Source: Ignavibacteriaceae bacterium (GTDB lineage Bacteria; Bacteroidota; Ignavibacteria; Ignavibacteriales; Ignavibacteriaceae). Taken from it: DNA of 64,000 bases. The DNA is taken from positions 1 to 64,000 of the forward strand of contig JARLHC010000075.1 in NCBI GenBank assembly GCA_031292455.1, given 5' to 3'. A program made the translations under genes and the position numbers. Below are positions 1 through 8,134 of this stretch, piece by piece. How positions within the stretch are numbered: position 1 is the stretch's first letter; each line of letters opens with the position of its first letter. The notes below the pieces were generated by a model that worked only from the letters and a program-made list of their open reading frames with translations, ran no database searches and was not told where the DNA came from.

Positions 1-2
1 CA

Positions 3-770
3 TTAACTAATATTTTTGAAATGAAAACCAAAGTTGATCCCACCGATACTACATCAAAAGAAAAAAAGATTCAGCTGCTTAATCTCTCTGCAAATATTAA
101 TTATAACTTTGCCGCCGATAGTCTTAGGTTCTCTGATCTTACTCTTAGTTATAGAACTCAGGTTGGCGAGTTGCTTAATTTGTCGGGCTCCACTAGTTTT
201 ACTCCTTATGACTATAGCGGGACTATCTCAAAAATTAATACATTCCTTGTCAACGAAGGCAAAGGTCTACTCAGGATGACTAATCTCAGTTTCTCAATCT
301 CAACTGCAATCTCTGGCGAAAAACTAAAGTCTAAAGAGTCCGAAGCAAAAAAACCCGAAGACCGTCCCGCAAATGAATTGGAAAATATAGACCGGCAGAT
401 TTATCAGGGAATTTATAATCAGAAGGAAGCCGATTTTTCTATCCCCTGGAATTTATCTCTTAGTTATAATTATAACCTGTCGCGCCCTACTCCTCTCCAG
501 TCTTTTAAATATTCTAACCTTAACGGTTCAATCGATTTTAATTTAACTCCCAATTGGAAATTTTCGGTAGCCGGCAGTTATGATTTCCAGACCAAACAGT
601 TTGCCGCTCCCCAGGTCAGGATAACTCGCGATCTGCATTGCTGGGTTATGAATTTTACCTGGAACCCTATTGGCACTTACAGGGGCTATAACCTCGAAAT
701 TAAAGTTAAAGCTCCCCAGCTTGAAGATCTTAAGCTTACCAAACGCTCCGACTTTTACAGCGGTAAATAA
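3..770 (+). CDS. LptD-like outer-membrane protein, C-terminal part (5' end outside window)
   Basis: The reading frame is open back to base 3, so the gene starts before the window and the ATG at 21 is internal. The translation alternates short beta-strand-like segments (LSLSYNYNLSRP, WKFSVAGSYDF). It ends in a block near residues 200-250 with ITRDLHCWVMNFTWNPIG followed by KAPQLEDLKLTKRSDF. From family knowledge this ending matches the LptD/OstA-like barrels of Bacteroidota, which insert lipopolysaccharide into the outer membrane. The N-terminal jellyroll and plug cannot be seen here. The stop lies one base before the start of the NYN-domain gene, so the two are probably co-transcribed. The family call rests mainly on the C-terminal motif. 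Confidence 0.72.
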   Translation, partial: LTNIFEMKTKVDPTDTTSKEKKIQLLNLSANINYNFAADSLRFSDLTLSYRTQVGELLNLSGSTSFTPYDYSGTISKINTFLVNEGKGLLRMTNLSFSISTAISGEKLKSKESEAKKPEDRPANELENIDRQIYQGIYNQKEADFSIPWNLSLSYNYNLSRPTPLQSFKYSNLNGSIDFNLTPNWKFSVAGSYDFQTKQFAAPQVRITRDLHCWVMNFTWNPIGTYRGYNLEIKVKAPQLEDLKLTKRSDFYSGK

Positions 771-771
771 T

Positions 772-1224
772 ATGAGACACTTTATTATCGATGGTAATAA
801 TTTAATAGGTAAGATCAGCTCCCTTCAGAAACTTCAGAAAAAAAACAAACAGTCCTCCCGCGAAAAACTTGCATTCATTCTTGAAAGTCATTTCATCGGT
901 AAGCAGAATATTAAAGTCACGCTTCATTTGGATGGCTTTCCCGGGCAGCCCATAAAGGTTCAGAGTCTGAGATTAATCTATTCAGGCAAAAAAACAGCCG
1001 ATGATGAAATAAAATATCAGATTGAACAGGAAAAGAACAGGCGTAATTTGATCATAGTATCATCCGACCTGAACCTGAAAGAATTTGCCCGTAAATGTGG
1101 CTGCGAATGGAAATCTTGTGAAGAATTCTCCGGGGAAATTCTAACCGCCTCCCCGGACGATGAAGAGAAAAAAAAGATTGATGGACTGGATAACGATGAA
1201 TTTAAAAGATTATTTAACGTATAA
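772..1224 (+). CDS. YacP-like NYN-domain ribonuclease
   Basis: A protein of 150 residues. It opens with MRHFIIDGNNLIG, the N-terminal Asp-Gly-Asn motif of NYN/YacP (Rae1-like) endoribonucleases. It continues with a central GKKTADDEIKYQIE acidic motif and a VSSDLNLKEFARKCG motif, where the metal-binding aspartates of this PIN-like fold sit. The frame is open upstream to 670, but the ATG at 772 gives the correct family N-terminus and lies one base after the stop of the LptD-like gene. These proteins are cytoplasmic and act in RNA turnover; the specific substrate here is unknown. The C-terminus (after residue 125) is an acidic and lysine-rich tail. Confidence 0.8.
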   Translation: MRHFIIDGNNLIGKISSLQKLQKKNKQSSREKLAFILESHFIGKQNIKVTLHLDGFPGQPIKVQSLRLIYSGKKTADDEIKYQIEQEKNRRNLIIVSSDLNLKEFARKCGCEWKSCEEFSGEILTASPDDEEKKKIDGLDNDEFKRLFNV

Positions 1225-1292
1225 ATACAAAAAATGAATCGGATCTTTGGCATATTATTTTTTATTGCCTAAAAAATGATTTAATAGTATAT

Positions 1293-1346
1293 AATTGTAA
1301 TTATACAAAATATCCAATAAGTTTAAATGATATTATGTCAATGTTT
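1293..1346 (+). repeat. 54-bp repeat, copy 1, upstream of TPR gene
   Basis: This block starts AATTGTAATTA and contains ATAAGTTTAAATGATA and TCAATGTTT. It recurs at 4570-4623 with six mismatches and no gaps. Both copies lie in non-coding DNA upstream of a plus-strand gene (69 bases before the ATG at 1415 here). It may be a shared promoter or regulator site, or a short dispersed element; the sequence alone does not decide. Confidence 0.7.
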
Positions 1347-1414
1347 GGCTAAAAGGCAGGCCTGTTAAGATTCCAATGTTATATTCATTAAACTTTATAA
1401 AATCTCGGAGTTCT

Positions 1415-3919
1415 ATGAAAAATTCCTGCAAACATTTCCTCCCGCTTCAATATATTACAACTCTTATATGTTTAACTATTTTATCCCCATGTTACTATAA
1501 TACATTTGCCAGGGAGAATAAAGTAACTGACTCCAATGATACGTTAACCCGCGCAGAAATCTTAAATATCGGGTATCCATCCAATCCAATAACTCACGAA
1601 ACAATTAAATTTGTTAACGGATTGTATGTTAAACATCTTCCTGGCAGTGATAAAACATTAAAAATCCAAATCGAAGAAAAAAATAAATTCGGACTTCTTA
1701 CCGGAAAAAAACTTCCCGGCCTGGCCGCATTTATTACAGCCGATTCCGGCAATGGAACAAAGTACACTTACCTTACTGCCTTTCTTAAAGATAATGGCAC
1801 TCCCTATCTGGCGGCCTCTATTCTGCTGGGGCCGGAAGTTACAATCGATCATTTGATTGTTGAGGATAATAACATTGATATCTGGTGGCTGAGATATCTT
1901 GAAGGGGACAAACGGGACGAGCCTTCACATATTGTCTGCAGAAATTATACTCTCCGCAATGACTCCCTCATCGACGATGATTATGAAGCACGGGCTGAAC
2001 AAAAAAGAGCACTGGAAAATGATACTGTATTTACTAATTCTGTTACAACTGGTTTTTGGACCGTTAAATGGAATAAAACTCATGCCGCTGTTTTCTTTAA
2101 CTTAACAGGTGAGGGTGAGGATATTTATGAAGAAACTAATCAGGATATTGATGATAATGATTTTTATGCTGGCGATTCAATTGAAACTTATTTTAACCCC
2201 GGATGGTATTATAACACAAGTTATGATATGTTGTCCGTTGTCGGTCCCTATGTCTCTTTTTTGGCAAGTTATGATGGATCAGGAGGAATGCATCCTATCG
2301 TCGGCACTACTTTGGGTGTGTTTGAAATAAACACACATGATAAATCTAATCCTCCTGCTAAGGATACTGCAGTTGATCCTATGAAAATAATGGAAGAGGT
2401 TAAAAATCATAAGGATTCTGATGTAAAAAGTCCCCTGATCACTGATATATTCCCCGAACAGGAAGTCTTTAATGCTTTGATGAAAGACTCAATTATTCTG
2501 GCTTCGCTTAACGGTAAAAATCCGGCTAACCTTAAACAATTAATCCCTGATCTTGATGGCGGTTGCGCAATAGATTTTACTTATCTGCTCGAAAGTTTTG
2601 CCTTCAAAAGTATACACAATAACAATGTCGTGGTTGAGTTCGGACTTACTCATGGATGTGAAGTTGAAAAAGGAACATTCACAGTTATCGATATTGAACT
2701 CCCTGTTCCGGAGTATAATAAGCAGATGTTTATTGAAGCTGCTAAAAATAAATCAACTATGGAAGGAATAAACCCGGGTTTTATTCAGGAAACAAAACAG
2801 GAGAAAATTGATGAAGCCCTTGAAATTATTGCTGAACAGCATAGGGAAGATTCAATTAAAGTCGTAGAAAAAAGAGAAAATGATTTTAGAACTTACTTTG
2901 ATCAGGGTAGGGATTATTGCAGCGATGGGAATTATGAAAAAGCAATAATAGATTTAACTAAAGCATTAGAGATCCTTCCGGATAATATAGAAACTCTTAA
3001 TTGGCGGACGATCGCTTATATGAATTCACAGGATTATGATAAATCTATGGCAGATTGCAGCAGAATATTAAAATTAAACCCCAATTATGCAGAAGCTTAT
3101 TTGCATAGGGGAATATTATATTCTTTTAATCAGGAACATGATAAGGCAATATCAGATTACAATAAATCAATAGCACTGGATTCTAATTATATAAAAACTG
3201 ATAATTATTGTAGAAGAGGAATTTCGTATTTTAAAAAAGAAAATTATGATCTGGCTTTGTCAGATTTTAATAAAGCGATTGAGGATTATTCCTACAATAC
3301 CATGGCTTATTCTTGCCGGGGAGGAGTTTATCTTATTAAAAAAGAATATGACAAGGCAGTCATGGATTACAACAAAGCTATAGAAATGGATTCATCAAAA
3401 GAGTCGACTTATTATTACAACGGTAGGGGACTAGCTTATTTCGGTCAGGAAAAATTTGATGATGCAATCTCTGATTATAATCATGCCATCAAAATTGATA
3501 ATAAGAATTCGCAGGCTTATTTTAACAGGGCTGCCGTCTATGATCGCCTGAACAATTATGATAAAGCAATATCAGATTACAATAAATTTATAGAGTTAGC
3601 CCCGGCAAATGCTGTTGGTTATGATAATGTCGGATATGCTTGTATAAAAACACAATATTATGATAAGGCAATTTCAAGTTTCAATAAGTGTATCGAATTA
3701 GATAAATCAAATTTTGATGCAATGCTTGGACTTGCAATTACATATTATTTGAAAAATGATACCGTTAAGGCCTTGCAGTCATTAAATCAGGCAATTTTAA
3801 CAGAACCTGAACTTAAAAAAGGGATGGATGGTATTAAAATCCTGGAAGAAAAAGGATATTACTATTACGATAATGATAAGATTATTCTTAAAAAATTATT
3901 TGACATGGTAACCAAATGA
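1415..3919 (+). CDS. Secreted tetratricopeptide-repeat protein
   Basis: A protein of 834 residues. I prefer the ATG at 1415 over the one at 1376 because GGAG lies four bases before it and a signal peptide follows directly (Lys start, then LQYITTLICLTILSP). The N-terminal half is a mixed region with an SVVGPYVSFLASYDGSGG stretch resembling RsiV/DUF3298-type domains, but that is tentative. A short charged helix follows, then about nine TPR units from roughly residue 495 to the end. They repeat the pattern YDKAISDYNKAIELD at 34-residue spacing. It is probably periplasmic or surface-associated and a protein-binding scaffold. A 54-bp repeat lies in its leader. Its stop overlaps the next ATG by four bases. 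Confidence 0.8.
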   Translation: MKNSCKHFLPLQYITTLICLTILSPCYYNTFARENKVTDSNDTLTRAEILNIGYPSNPITHETIKFVNGLYVKHLPGSDKTLKIQIEEKNKFGLLTGKKLPGLAAFITADSGNGTKYTYLTAFLKDNGTPYLAASILLGPEVTIDHLIVEDNNIDIWWLRYLEGDKRDEPSHIVCRNYTLRNDSLIDDDYEARAEQKRALENDTVFTNSVTTGFWTVKWNKTHAAVFFNLTGEGEDIYEETNQDIDDNDFYAGDSIETYFNPGWYYNTSYDMLSVVGPYVSFLASYDGSGGMHPIVGTTLGVFEINTHDKSNPPAKDTAVDPMKIMEEVKNHKDSDVKSPLITDIFPEQEVFNALMKDSIILASLNGKNPANLKQLIPDLDGGCAIDFTYLLESFAFKSIHNNNVVVEFGLTHGCEVEKGTFTVIDIELPVPEYNKQMFIEAAKNKSTMEGINPGFIQETKQEKIDEALEIIAEQHREDSIKVVEKRENDFRTYFDQGRDYCSDGNYEKAIIDLTKALEILPDNIETLNWRTIAYMNSQDYDKSMADCSRILKLNPNYAEAYLHRGILYSFNQEHDKAISDYNKSIALDSNYIKTDNYCRRGISYFKKENYDLALSDFNKAIEDYSYNTMAYSCRGGVYLIKKEYDKAVMDYNKAIEMDSSKESTYYYNGRGLAYFGQEKFDDAISDYNHAIKIDNKNSQAYFNRAAVYDRLNNYDKAISDYNKFIELAPANAVGYDNVGYACIKTQYYDKAISSFNKCIELDKSNFDAMLGLAITYYLKNDTVKALQSLNQAILTEPELKKGMDGIKILEEKGYYYYDNDKIILKKLFDMVTK

Positions 3920-4122
3920 AAAAATTCCTTTTACTCTTATTATTTTATGCAGCAGTTATAAGTGCCCGGCCTTATATTTACGAAAGAGGGCATGATACTT
4001 TGTATATCAAAGAAGTCAATTTCCCCCTTGTCAGCATCAACAGAATTAATTTGTCTAATGGAAAGATTAAATATGAACTTGGCTCTAACTTTTCGGCAGA
4101 TACTTTTTTACAAAATCCATAA
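3916..4122 (+). CDS. Small exported protein of unknown function, possibly truncated
   Basis: A protein of 68 residues starting in an ATGA overlap with the TPR gene, which supports translation. Residues 1-17 form a clear signal peptide (MKKFLLLLLFYAAVISA). The mature part is only about 50 residues and matches no family I recognise. Its last 38 bases overlap the 3' end of the response regulator on the other strand. The abrupt end inside another gene suggests that it is the 5' part of a longer gene cut off when the regulator region arrived. It could also simply be a short secreted peptide. Confidence 0.5.
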   Translation: MKKFLLLLLFYAAVISARPYIYERGHDTLYIKEVNFPLVSINRINLSNGKIKYELGSNFSADTFLQNP

Positions 4123-4462
4123 AGGTTTTTTTAATAAATGGTTTTGCAAGATAACCGTTAAAACCCTCTTGTAGAATATGCTCCTTATCCCCTGGCATAG
4201 CACAGCCCGTTACAGCTAAAATAGGTATATGCCTGTATTTATCTATCTTTCTTATTTCTTTCAATGTTTGAACCCCATCAATCCCATTTTTTGATTTGAT
4301 ATCCATTAGAATTAAATCATAAGAATCAGATTTACATTCTTTTATTCCATCTTTTCCACCCTTAACACTAACCACATGTTCATATCCGGATAAATATGCG
4401 GATAGAATTTCCCTGGTAATCCGGTCATCTTCAATAATAAGAATGTTTGTAGGAATCTTCAT
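4085..4462 (-). CDS. Single-domain response regulator (receiver only)
   Basis: A protein of 125 residues that is only a CheY-like receiver. It has the acidic pocket IIEDD at residues 9-13, the phospho-acceptor Asp54 in LILMDI, a Thr in LAVTG and the conserved lysine in YLAKPF. No output domain follows, so it would act by protein contact or as a phosphorelay module. The closest relative in this window is the receiver at the end of the hybrid kinase near 54.6 kb (compare IPILAVTGCAMPGDKE with IPIIALTAFAMDGDKE). It is not next to a kinase gene here. Its 3' end overlaps a small convergent ORF. Confidence 0.88.
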   Translation of the reverse strand: MKIPTNILIIEDDRITREILSAYLSGYEHVVSVKGGKDGIKECKSDSYDLILMDIKSKNGIDGVQTLKEIRKIDKYRHIPILAVTGCAMPGDKEHILQEGFNGYLAKPFIKKTFMDFVKKYLPKS

Positions 4463-4569
4463 ACTGTAATGTACCCCATTTTTTTAAAAAATAAAATGAT
4501 AATAACAGTCCCAATTTGTCGGCTCCTGCCTTTAATATGTTTGCCCAAAAGAAACAACAAACAAAATTA

Positions 4570-4623
4570 AATTGTAATTAGATAGAATATCCTATAAGTT
4601 TAAATGATACTATATCAATGTTT
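4570..4623 (+). repeat. 54-bp repeat, copy 2, upstream of orphan gene
   Basis: Second copy of the block at 1293-1346, with six substitutions in 54 positions. It ends 26 bases before the ATG at 4649, so it probably covers the promoter of the A/T-rich orphan gene group. The position relative to the start codon differs from copy 1. Confidence 0.7.
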
Positions 4624-4648
4624 CGTTATTAATAGCATTTGAATAATT

Positions 4649-5128
4649 ATGTCAAATCTGAACCTTATATTATTTGTAATATTAATTCTGCTAATTTATG
4701 TGCAGAACTCTATAAGAAGATCAATAAAATATAAACTCAAAACATTTGATATAAACACGAGTCAGTTATTGAAAATACTAAAATTATTATCTTTAGAGAT
4801 GAACGACCAAGTTGCGGAAATATATTATAACAATGAAAGTATTTTTAAATTGAGAAAATACCAGGACGGTAATAAGTGGGGTATTAAATTATATTTATTA
4901 TATGATAACAATGTAGAGTATTATAAAATTATAGCAGATTTGATGAATGGTTTTAGAATAGAAAAAGAAAATAAGAATGATAGCAATAGTTTTTCGCAGC
5001 TTATCATCGATGCAAAGAGTGATCTGGATAAACTCAATTCTGCAATAGAGCAATTATTACAAAAAACATTCAATCTGTCCAATCGTAAAAAATATAAAGT
5101 GTTGTTTTTACAAAAAAGTTTATTATAG
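4649..5128 (+). CDS. Hypothetical membrane-anchored protein
   Basis: A protein of 159 residues. Residues 4-18 form one hydrophobic segment (LNLILFVILILLIYV), followed by basic residues, so the rest probably lies in the cytoplasm. The soluble part holds an LLKILKLLSLEM helix and a KWGIKLYLLYD strand region, with a charged helix near the C-terminus. I recognise no family. It begins a run of four A/T-rich orphan genes. The next gene has the same architecture (one TM helix, then an L-rich helix and aromatic strands), so the two may be distant paralogues. Confidence 0.6.
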   Translation: MSNLNLILFVILILLIYVQNSIRRSIKYKLKTFDINTSQLLKILKLLSLEMNDQVAEIYYNNESIFKLRKYQDGNKWGIKLYLLYDNNVEYYKIIADLMNGFRIEKENKNDSNSFSQLIIDAKSDLDKLNSAIEQLLQKTFNLSNRKKYKVLFLQKSLL

Positions 5129-5137
5129 TTCATAATC

Positions 5138-5683
5138 ATGTTAATTATTACCTTTTTATTATTTGCATTAATTGTTTTTTTCTTAGCCTTTATTAGAACT
5201 TCACTAACTCATAAAAATCAATATAAACATTTTTATAATATTGAATTTCAAAAATTATTAAATGCATTAGAAGTTCTTGAAGAAGGTAATGTGGGAGGGT
5301 ATTTTGGCGTAAAACCCTTAAAAGGTAGTTTTTATTGGATTTACATCATAAAAAATCAAGATGATAAAGAGTGGTGGTTCGAGATAGCCATAATCAAGAA
5401 ATATTCTGAAATCTTAAATTTAATGTTTGGTGAAAATAAAACTGAAAATGATTTTCACGAAACTGAAATTCCAACTTGTAGACTAAATTTAAAGAACTTT
5501 GTTCGATATAAAATAGGGTCTGATAAGAATGCGATTATGATATTATTATCTGACTATTTTACTAAAGCCTTTAATAAACAAGACATTCTAAACTATTCAA
5601 TAAACTATAATCACGAAACTGAATTATTACTTCTTAGATTTGAATATATTGAAACATTGAAAGGGTTTATGACAATTATATGA
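5138..5683 (+). CDS. Hypothetical membrane-anchored protein
   Basis: A protein of 181 residues with an N-terminal hydrophobic helix (residues 2-19, LIITFLLFALIVFFLAFI). A soluble domain rich in aromatic residues follows (GSFYWIYIIKN, KEWWFEIAIIKKY). No known motif is visible. It starts nine bases after the previous stop and ends in an ATGA overlap with the next start, so the three genes are probably one transcript. Codons are strongly A/T-biased, as in its neighbours and unlike the genes after 6.7 kb. Confidence 0.6.
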   Translation: MLIITFLLFALIVFFLAFIRTSLTHKNQYKHFYNIEFQKLLNALEVLEEGNVGGYFGVKPLKGSFYWIYIIKNQDDKEWWFEIAIIKKYSEILNLMFGENKTENDFHETEIPTCRLNLKNFVRYKIGSDKNAIMILLSDYFTKAFNKQDILNYSINYNHETELLLLRFEYIETLKGFMTII

Positions 5684-6087
5684 AAAAAATAATAGTATTT
5701 ATCGGATTGTTTATATTTTCTCAAACAATTATTCCCCAAAGTATAATCGGTATTTTGCAAATGGATACTCCTGAACAGTCAAGTGGTTATCCTGAAAGCT
5801 ATCGTTTTTATAAAAATGGGTCCTTTGAATATCATGTTAATGAAGAAGATGGTCTCAGTAGAATTCGAATTATAGGTGGAAATTATAGTATAAAGAAAGA
5901 CTCAATTATTTTTATTGCCTATTATACCGTAGAAGAAATGGGAGGACATGTAGAAATGAGTGAAATTTATGCGAGGAATAATACTTGGTCAATTGAAAAT
6001 TGCGAAGAAAAAAAAATACTTATAGAAAAACCTAAAAATGAAATATGTCCATTCAGAAAAATCTTTAAAATAAATAATTATGATTAA
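5680..6087 (+). CDS. Hypothetical secreted protein
   Basis: A protein of 135 residues with a signal peptide at residues 1-20 (MKKIIVFIGLFIFSQTIIPQ). The short mature domain includes ESYRFYKNGSFEYHV and IIGGNYSIKKDSIIF. This alternation resembles small lipocalin-like or copper-resistance-like beta proteins that report on growth defects, but the match is too weak for a name. Translation is probably coupled to the gene before it through the four-base ATGA overlap. Confidence 0.6.
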   Translation: MKKIIVFIGLFIFSQTIIPQSIIGILQMDTPEQSSGYPESYRFYKNGSFEYHVNEEDGLSRIRIIGGNYSIKKDSIIFIAYYTVEEMGGHVEMSEIYARNNTWSIENCEEKKILIEKPKNEICPFRKIFKINNYD

Positions 6088-6240
6088 TGACCAGAAATTC
6101 TATAAGGTATCTGAAAATCCCAATGAAAAATAAATTGCCGTAGATAATTAAGTAGCATGGTTAAAAGTTAACAAGTTAAGTTATTAACAAGATAACCTAA
6201 CTAATAAGACAGATTCGTTTTTGATTATGGACACCGAAAT

Positions 6241-6657
6241 ATGAAGAAGTTAAATAAAATATTAATAATTGTTTTCTTATTATTGATGAGTTGTTCTCAT
6301 AAGAAAGAATATTACGAAATGAAATTCTTAGATACGAATAATTTGTCCATCCGTGCAATCATTACTAATATGGATTATAATACATATCTCGGAAATACTT
6401 TTACCTCAATCATAGGCCACATTACTGTAGTCAATTATTCTAATGACTCAATTTTGTCCAACTTAAAAAAAGTTAAACTATCAATAAATAATGAAGAAGA
6501 AGGTGATATCGCTATAAATAGTTTCGCAGATATTATTATTCTGGATAAAATAATGTCTCCTAAAGATTCGATTGCTCAAAATGTATGCTGGACTTTTAAA
6601 AAGAAAATCAGCATAGATGAATTAAAAAAAATGAAGCTTATCATTTCAAAAAATTAA
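6241..6657 (+). CDS. Hypothetical lipoprotein
   Basis: A protein of 138 residues. It starts with a lipoprotein signal (MKKLNKILIIVFLLLMSCSH) whose lipobox LLMSC puts the lipid on Cys18. The mature part reads as one small beta-sandwich-like domain with no family signature known to me. It lies 153 bases after the previous gene, in a spacer holding two TTAACAAG direct repeats near 6169-6192, so it may have its own promoter. It is the last gene of the A/T-rich stretch. Confidence 0.6.
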   Translation: MKKLNKILIIVFLLLMSCSHKKEYYEMKFLDTNNLSIRAIITNMDYNTYLGNTFTSIIGHITVVNYSNDSILSNLKKVKLSINNEEEGDIAINSFADIIILDKIMSPKDSIAQNVCWTFKKKISIDELKKMKLIISKN

Positions 6658-6734
6658 GTAGTAGTATAATTTAGTAAAAATGGCAATCTATGAATGCTTA
6701 TTAATAATCCAGCACAGTTCTCTCAATTCCCCCC

Positions 6735-8093
6735 TCACTCCATATACTTCCTTATCTCCTCAATATTTATCGGCTTGGCCACTATCTCCTTTCTGCTGTT
6801 CACCAAAAACATAGTAGGAGTCGCATATAAATAATAATCCGTTGCCGCCTTCCCGTTCCACCCCTGCATGTCGGAAACATTTATCCACCCTAAATTATTC
6901 TTCTTCACAAAATTTAACCAGTCACTCTTGCTCGTGTCTATCGATATCGCCAGTATCTTCATCTTCATCCCCTTATTCTTCTCGTACAAATCATTCAGCT
7001 TCGGTAGCAGCTCCTGGCAGTGCTGGCACCAGCTTGCATAAAAAATTAACAGCGTATTTTCCCCCTTAATCTCCGCTAAATCTACCTTCTTCCCCGTAGC
7101 GTCCGGTATTACTATTCGCGGCACAACCGACCCGATCTTCAGATGCTTCGCCTGGTCCATCCTCCTCTGTATCGAATTCTGCAGCTTCTCGTCCAGGCAG
7201 ATGTCATCCTTTATTACATAATTATCCACTATGTAATCTATTATCTGGTCAAACCCGAACTTCTTGAACCCGTCAATCAGATACTCCGTTATATGCTGAT
7301 AAACTAACGCGTTCACCTTCGCCTTATTCAGTATCGTATCCACTGCACCCATAAATTCCTTCTCAAGCAGATCCTTCGGCAGCTGCGGATTCCTGAACAG
7401 CGTCAGGTACTCTATCGATTTATTCGTAAACGCATCGGAATATATCAGGTCATCGTCATTAAAATTTATTTTATCTAAACAGTGCGCCTTCAGATATGAT
7501 AACTGCTTCTCAACCGGCATCCCTGTATCCGTCGCCGGCAGTTGAACTGATTTTATGTATCTCGCAATAAACGATTTGGGATTCTTCTGCGATGTTACAT
7601 TCACAAAATTCAGATAATCCCTCTGCAGTTGAACCAGCTTCCCCTTGGCAGTATTGTAAAACTCATCATCCGCCGGATATTTCGCCAGCATAAACTGAAG
7701 CAGATCGGTCTTTACCTTGTATTGCTTGTTCAGCTTCAGGAATGCATAATAGATCTGGTTCGTCTCCGGACCGCTCGATGTAATGCTGTCCTGCATGTTA
7801 TTCGCATCCGTGTATAAATTTACATCCTCATAATCATAAATAAAATCTATCCACTTGCTGTTCGTAAAGATCAGTCTGTAAAACCCCGCATGCGCCCCCC
7901 CCTGTGCAAATTTATAATGGAATTCCCCCATCACCGGCGTAAATATCGAATCCGTCTTAACAAAATTCTCCCCCTTCAGATAGGATAACTGCGCATTCTT
8001 CTGGTTAAGGTTCTTAACATATATATTAATTGTCTGCGGCTGTATCTCTGCAAAGCAGAAAATAACTAAGATATAAATAAATATGTTTCTCAT
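6735..8093 (-). CDS. TlpA-like thiol-disulfide oxidoreductase, secreted
   Basis: A protein of 452 residues. A signal peptide occupies residues 1-20. Residues 20-310 form a long N-terminal region like the DUF4369-type domains fused to TlpA/ResA proteins in Bacteroidota. The C-terminal 130 residues are a thioredoxin fold with the active site WCQHC (Cys356, Cys359) and the cis-proline motif ATPTMF. It should act in the periplasm, reducing or isomerising disulfides, for example in cytochrome maturation; the substrate is not visible. It is the last gene of the exbB-exbD-tonB operon, 41 bases after tonB, so it may share regulation with energised outer-membrane transport. Confidence 0.85.
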   Translation of the reverse strand: MRNIFIYILVIFCFAEIQPQTINIYVKNLNQKNAQLSYLKGENFVKTDSIFTPVMGEFHYKFAQGGAHAGFYRLIFTNSKWIDFIYDYEDVNLYTDANNMQDSITSSGPETNQIYYAFLKLNKQYKVKTDLLQFMLAKYPADDEFYNTAKGKLVQLQRDYLNFVNVTSQKNPKSFIARYIKSVQLPATDTGMPVEKQLSYLKAHCLDKINFNDDDLIYSDAFTNKSIEYLTLFRNPQLPKDLLEKEFMGAVDTILNKAKVNALVYQHITEYLIDGFKKFGFDQIIDYIVDNYVIKDDICLDEKLQNSIQRRMDQAKHLKIGSVVPRIVIPDATGKKVDLAEIKGENTLLIFYASWCQHCQELLPKLNDLYEKNKGMKMKILAISIDTSKSDWLNFVKKNNLGWINVSDMQGWNGKAATDYYLYATPTMFLVNSRKEIVAKPINIEEIRKYME

Positions 8094-8134
8094 TTATCCT
8101 CTGATATTTTTATTTCACTCAGCAAATATATGCT

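Noticed and set aside
6169-6192. TTAACAAG direct repeats as a CRISPR-like or att site
   Set aside because: Only two short units with no regular spacers, and no integrase or cas gene is near.
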